From: Mytilus trossulus
Taxonomy: Eukaryota > Mollusca > Bivalvia > Mytilida > Mytilidae
DNA length: 64,000 nucleotides
Reading direction: 5' to 3'
Assembly (NCBI RefSeq): GCF_036588685.1
Contig: NC_086378.1
Location: forward strand, 80,741,127 to 80,805,126
In this document: one piece after another, positions 61,793 to 64,000 of the stretch
Layout of the letters: each line of letters opens with the position of its first letter
Position numbering within the stretch: position 1 is the first letter of the stretch
Notes under the pieces: generated by a model
What the model saw: the letters and a program-made list of their open reading frames with translations, nothing else
What the model was told of the DNA's origin: nothing
The model's database searches: none
Position numbers and translations under genes: made by a program

Positions 61793-64000
61793 CTGAAAAT
61801 AGATTCAGACTTTTTTTCAGTTATGGTAAAATAAACGGGAGACATAATTATTGAAATCAGCCTGTTTAGGATCCATAGTAAACAGACACAATTTGTTTTT
61901 GTCTAGATCTTTATCTAATTAGTGGGATTGAACTTTATGGGAATTAATGTCTTTTTATTAATGGGACTAGTTGACAGACCAAAGTTCAACTGGATGTAAT
62001 GCCTTTTCATTAGCATGATTAGTGGGATAAGTAATAAAGTTTTGGTGTTAAGCATGTTAAGTGGGCAAATTAATGAAAAGTATGGTCAGGGTCGAATTCA
62101 CCTTGTTTCTCAAAATGTTTTGTTCAATGGGGGTTTTATATCCACACTCATAGCTTGGAACAGTATATGTAAGGAGAATGAATCTGATAGGTTTTTCAGT
62201 ATAAAATTGATAAAAACATTAATCTTAGCAAGACTTTACAAGATTTGTGGATTTTGATTGTGTCTGACTAAAAAACTATCAGACCTGCTCAATAAATAAA
62301 ATTATCCACGTACTTCCAAACATTTATATAAATACATGAAATACAAGTTTTATCGTAAGGTAGAAATATTTGTCATATAAAACAGAGTTCGTGAAAAGTG
62401 GTGGTCCTCAGGATTTTACCACCAAATTTTGTCATAGGACTGACACAATTTTAGTATTTTTCAATAGAATTAAAAGTGAGGACCTGCAGATTTTCTTCAA
62501 GGACCACCAGGGAAAAAAGATTCTGCGACCTCTGATAAAAATGACCAAATACATGTATGATCTGATTTAAAGAGTGATTTATTTGATGTGAGGCGTAACC
62601 CTGTTATTATGGTATGTGAATTACGGAATGTCATTGGTGCTATTTTTCAATTACTCCATTTGCGTTTCTATACCTTAATAAAGTTATGTGATGAAATTAA
62701 TGAGATTTCTGAAAAATAAGAAGTGACAGATTACAAGTTTGATACACTGGCATCACTCATTACTTAGTTTAAATGACATTTGAAGATAGCATTAATATCA
62801 GAAACTATCATTATGAATATCATACCTGTCAACTGACCCGTATTCTGCGTGTGTGACCCGAGATTTTCACAATTCTGAGGGATCACCCGGGACACCCGCC
62901 GGGTCATTGAAATAACCCGGGAATTCCAAAAATGACCCGATTTCACCCGTATTTCTTAGCCTTGAGATTGATTTCATAGGTAATATTCCTACGAAATACC
63001 GGCAAATTCGTAATTCTTCCATGAACAGGAAGTTCATCTAGCTATGTAAACTGTCAAATTAAGTGACCTATTAAGTGCATGGCTTCACTCGACAGCTTTG
63101 ATGTCAAACACACTGTTAATTAACACTAATTACCTTAGCTTTAGGTCGTAAATAAATTGCATGTATTGGTTTACAAACATATTTCAACTAGACGTCTAGA
63201 GTTACTTCCCCTTATTAGTCACCGTTCAAAATTATTCCTTATATTAACGTTTGATGGGTGAAAAAGATTAAATCATATAAATATAAAATTCAAAAAACAT
63301 ATTGAAAACTAACTTTTCATTATTTTTATACCTTTATACAATTTTTAAAAAAAAGTTGAAAATTATTTTTTACATTTATACTTCCTTTAACTGTATTACT
63401 ATAATTTATCATAGCCTAATTTCCTTGTAAACAGACTGATGGCATGTTTAAAGGCTACAGAGCCAGTAGCCTCAAACATTTAACAATCACATATGAAAAA
63501 TTTCTCTTTATTTCATAATCACAAAAAGTAAATAACATAAGACTATGTTACACAAAATTATAAAAATCTTTAAAAGTGCAATGAAATAATATATAATTAT
63601 GCGCAAGACTTATTTTTGTATAAGTATTGTCATCTGATAAAGTCATGCCGATTATAAGATAGTTATCACAGTTTTCTCTGCTTTCAAATCTTTCTGTTTG
63701 AACCCGTCTAACTGGAACTTATCAATTATTGGTAATATTAATCATTTGGAAAACAAAAGGTCCTGGGATGGAGTATTTTTTTAATCAACAGCATTGTCCT
63801 ATATTAGTTATAAATAAAGTTGAATTCTTTGATTCGCTGTTTTACGTCATCCCCGTTAACAAATTGAAAACTGTACCTATACGCCTTATTTTTAGTATTC
63901 GTATTGTTATCTTATAAAGTCTTACTGATTAAAATACTACAATAGGTAACAATTTGACAGTTTAGTAGTGTCAACCCTGTGATTAGGACCCGTGTATATA
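61793..64000. other. Right edge: first SRPRA intron (visible part)
   Basis: The missing first SRPRA exon was looked for on the minus strand and not found. 62820-62960 is unusually GC-rich for the region, with about ten ACCCG/CCCGG motifs; it resembles a dispersed repeat in character. The rest is AT-rich with no gene seen. Confidence 0.5.
62820..62960. repeat. GC-rich stretch with clustered ACCCG motifs
   Basis: CAACTGACCCGTATTCTGCG through CACCCGGGACACCCGCCGGG to GACCCGATTTCACCCG. Degenerate short-motif repetition; function unknown. Confidence 0.6.

Noticed and set aside
61793..64000. First exon of SRPRA
   Set aside because: No minus-strand frame resembles the expected start region (MLDFF-type) with a donor in the required phase; it must lie beyond 64000.

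Overview
This is a eukaryotic, AT-rich, intron-rich and repeat-dense window. Nothing in it looks bacterial or viral. The two recognisable gene types have animal-type exon structure with GT/AG introns. Many dispersed repeats match, from memory, sequences common in marine mussel genomes, so my best guess is a mussel of the genus Mytilus or a close relative. That guess rests on recall, not on a search.

Layout. (1) 461-6581, plus strand: the last eight exons of a nucleobase/ascorbate transporter family (SLC23) gene, called paralog A; its 5' exons lie to the left of the window. (2) 6.6-17 kb: intergenic DNA with a 29-bp minisatellite in three arrays (8.5-12.5 kb) and a probable Mutator-like DNA transposon with target duplications (14.5-15.45 kb). 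(3) 17082-37625, plus strand: a second SLC23 gene, paralog B, apparently complete. It has 12 exons that join in frame to 685 codons. Its introns hold a 1.29-kb tandem triplication (19.6-23.2 kb), a 356-bp tandem repeat (25.5-26.4 kb) and a 2.3-kb inverted-repeat element (30.35-32.7 kb). (4) 37.6-42.1 kb: intergenic DNA between two convergent genes. (5) 42104-61792, minus strand: the alpha subunit of the signal recognition particle receptor (SRPRA), 13 exons joining in frame to 597 codons. Only the first exon, roughly 40 codons, is missing, beyond the right edge. Its introns hold a small hAT-like transposon with a recognisable empty site, a 3.4-kb tandem repeat field, a 5'-truncated LINE with a long open reverse transcriptase frame, and several inverted-repeat elements.

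How the genes relate. A and B are head-to-tail tandem paralogs with the same intron positions and phases over the shared eight exons. Both are predicted multi-pass membrane transporters. B departs from the family at three positions considered important for substrate handling, while A keeps the one catalytic acid that can be checked. SRPRA is a housekeeping ER-targeting GTPase with no functional link to the transporters.

I found no RNA gene, no CRISPR array and no convincing new biological system. The most useful leads are the substitutions in paralog B, a tandem array that has copied an exon/intron junction of paralog A, and several well-bounded transposons.
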